Below are positions 16,403 through 16,542 of a stretch of 16,542 nt of DNA, one piece after another (within the stretch, counting starts at the first letter, position 1; each line of letters opens with the position of its first letter). A program made the translations under genes and the position numbers. Below the pieces are notes generated by a model. The model was not told the DNA's origin and made no database searches. It saw only the letters and a list, made by a program, of their open reading frames with translations. This DNA comes from JBFELU01 sp041551965 (GTDB lineage: Bacteria; Actinomycetota; Acidimicrobiia; Spongiisociales; UBA11373): the NCBI GenBank assembly GCA_041551965.1, contig JBFELU010000057.1, positions 1-16,542 of the forward strand. The letters run 5' to 3'.

Positions 16403-16542
16403 ATGGCGACCAAGAAGACGAGCGCGTCCAAGACGACGGCGAAGAAGCCGGCGGCCAAGAAGACCCCGGCCAAGAAGACGAGCGCGTCCAAGACGACGGC
16501 GAAGAAGACCCCGGCGAAGAAGACCCCGGCCAAGAAGACCCC
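16403..16542 (+). CDS. Lysine/alanine/threonine-rich protein, N-terminal part only
   Basis: Starts at ATG 16403 with AAAGG four bases upstream and runs off the window; 46 codons are visible. The sequence is a chain of TPAKK, TTAKK and TSASK units, strongly basic, with 18 or so lysines, like the histone-H1-type tails of actinobacterial nucleic-acid-binding proteins. The folded domain lies outside the window. Candidates are a CarD or DksA/TraR-type RNA polymerase-binding protein, or an HU-like or other nucleoid protein; I cannot choose among them. CarD is a reasonable guess because it lies near radA-disA in mycobacteria. DNA-level repeats within this part are described separately. Confidence 0.7.
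   Translation, partial: MATKKTSASKTTAKKPAAKKTPAKKTSASKTTAKKTPAKKTPAKKT
16410..16507 (+). repeat. 60-base-period direct repeat in the lysine-rich gene
   Basis: Bases 16410-16447 and 16470-16507 (38 bases) are identical, offset by exactly 60. They encode KKTSASKTTAKK twice. Identity at every codon third position points to recent duplication or slippage rather than selection on the protein alone. Confidence 0.9.
16501..16542 (+). repeat. 15-base tandem repeat in the lysine-rich gene
   Basis: GAAGAAGACCCCGGC occurs at 16501-16515 and 16516-16530, and a third copy begins at 16531 with one change (C for G) and is cut by the window end. Each unit encodes KKTPA. Confidence 0.88.

Noticed and set aside
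16270..16533. Minus-strand hydrophobic repeat protein (AGVFFAGVFFAVV...)
   Set aside because: It is the reverse complement of the AAG-AAG lysine repeats, which read as Phe/Leu/Val; the plus strand has a promoter, ribosome binding site and natural composition.
16410..16542. Tandem repeats as a CRISPR array
   Set aside because: The repeats are coding, in frame, with 15- and 60-base periods and no unique spacers.

Overview
This GC-rich window reads as a chromosomal core segment of an actinobacterium, dense with housekeeping genes. Supporting signs are the abundance of GTG and TTG starts, ATGA/GTGA start-stop overlaps, and a gene order resembling the mycobacterial panC-coaX-lysS-clpC1 ... radA-disA neighbourhood. 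A deep-branching class such as Acidimicrobiia is plausible, but the sequence alone does not prove it. I see no phage, insertion sequence, CRISPR array, tRNA or rRNA, and no gene-free stretch longer than about 210 bases.

Layout. (1) Bases 1-3119, + strand: a translationally coupled operon of panC (5' end outside the window), coaX and lysS. panC and coaX serve the first and second stages of coenzyme A synthesis; lysS charges tRNA-Lys. (2) 3122-4117, - strand: a long-chain trans-polyprenyl diphosphate synthase, tail to tail with lysS. (3) 4118-4327: a 210-base divergent control region, followed by clpC (4328-6832), the AAA+ unfoldase of the ClpCP protease, with a TTG start. (4) 6925-12017: a four-gene BMP-type ABC importer: lipoprotein, double-domain ATPase and two permeases. 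It is most like bacterial nucleoside uptake systems. A perfect 13-bp hairpin separates the lipoprotein gene from the rest. (5) 12121-12753: a VUT-family membrane protein, a likely queuosine-precursor transporter. It overlaps, tail to tail, a minus-strand gene (12739-13566) for a zinc-ribbon, single-pass membrane protein with a discoidin-like outer domain. (6) 13650-16324: a small two-helix membrane protein, then radA (recombination ATPase) and disA (diadenylate cyclase), a known DNA-repair/c-di-AMP pair. (7) 16403 to the window end: the start of a lysine/alanine/threonine-rich protein built on DNA-level tandem repeats and cut by the window edge.

Most of the window is conserved core biology, and I do not see a convincing undescribed multi-gene system. 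The points most worth a second look are the intercistronic hairpin in the importer operon, a dyad at the predicted start of its transcript, the zinc-ribbon/discoidin protein divergent from the small membrane protein next to radA-disA, and the repeat-built lysine-rich N-terminus.
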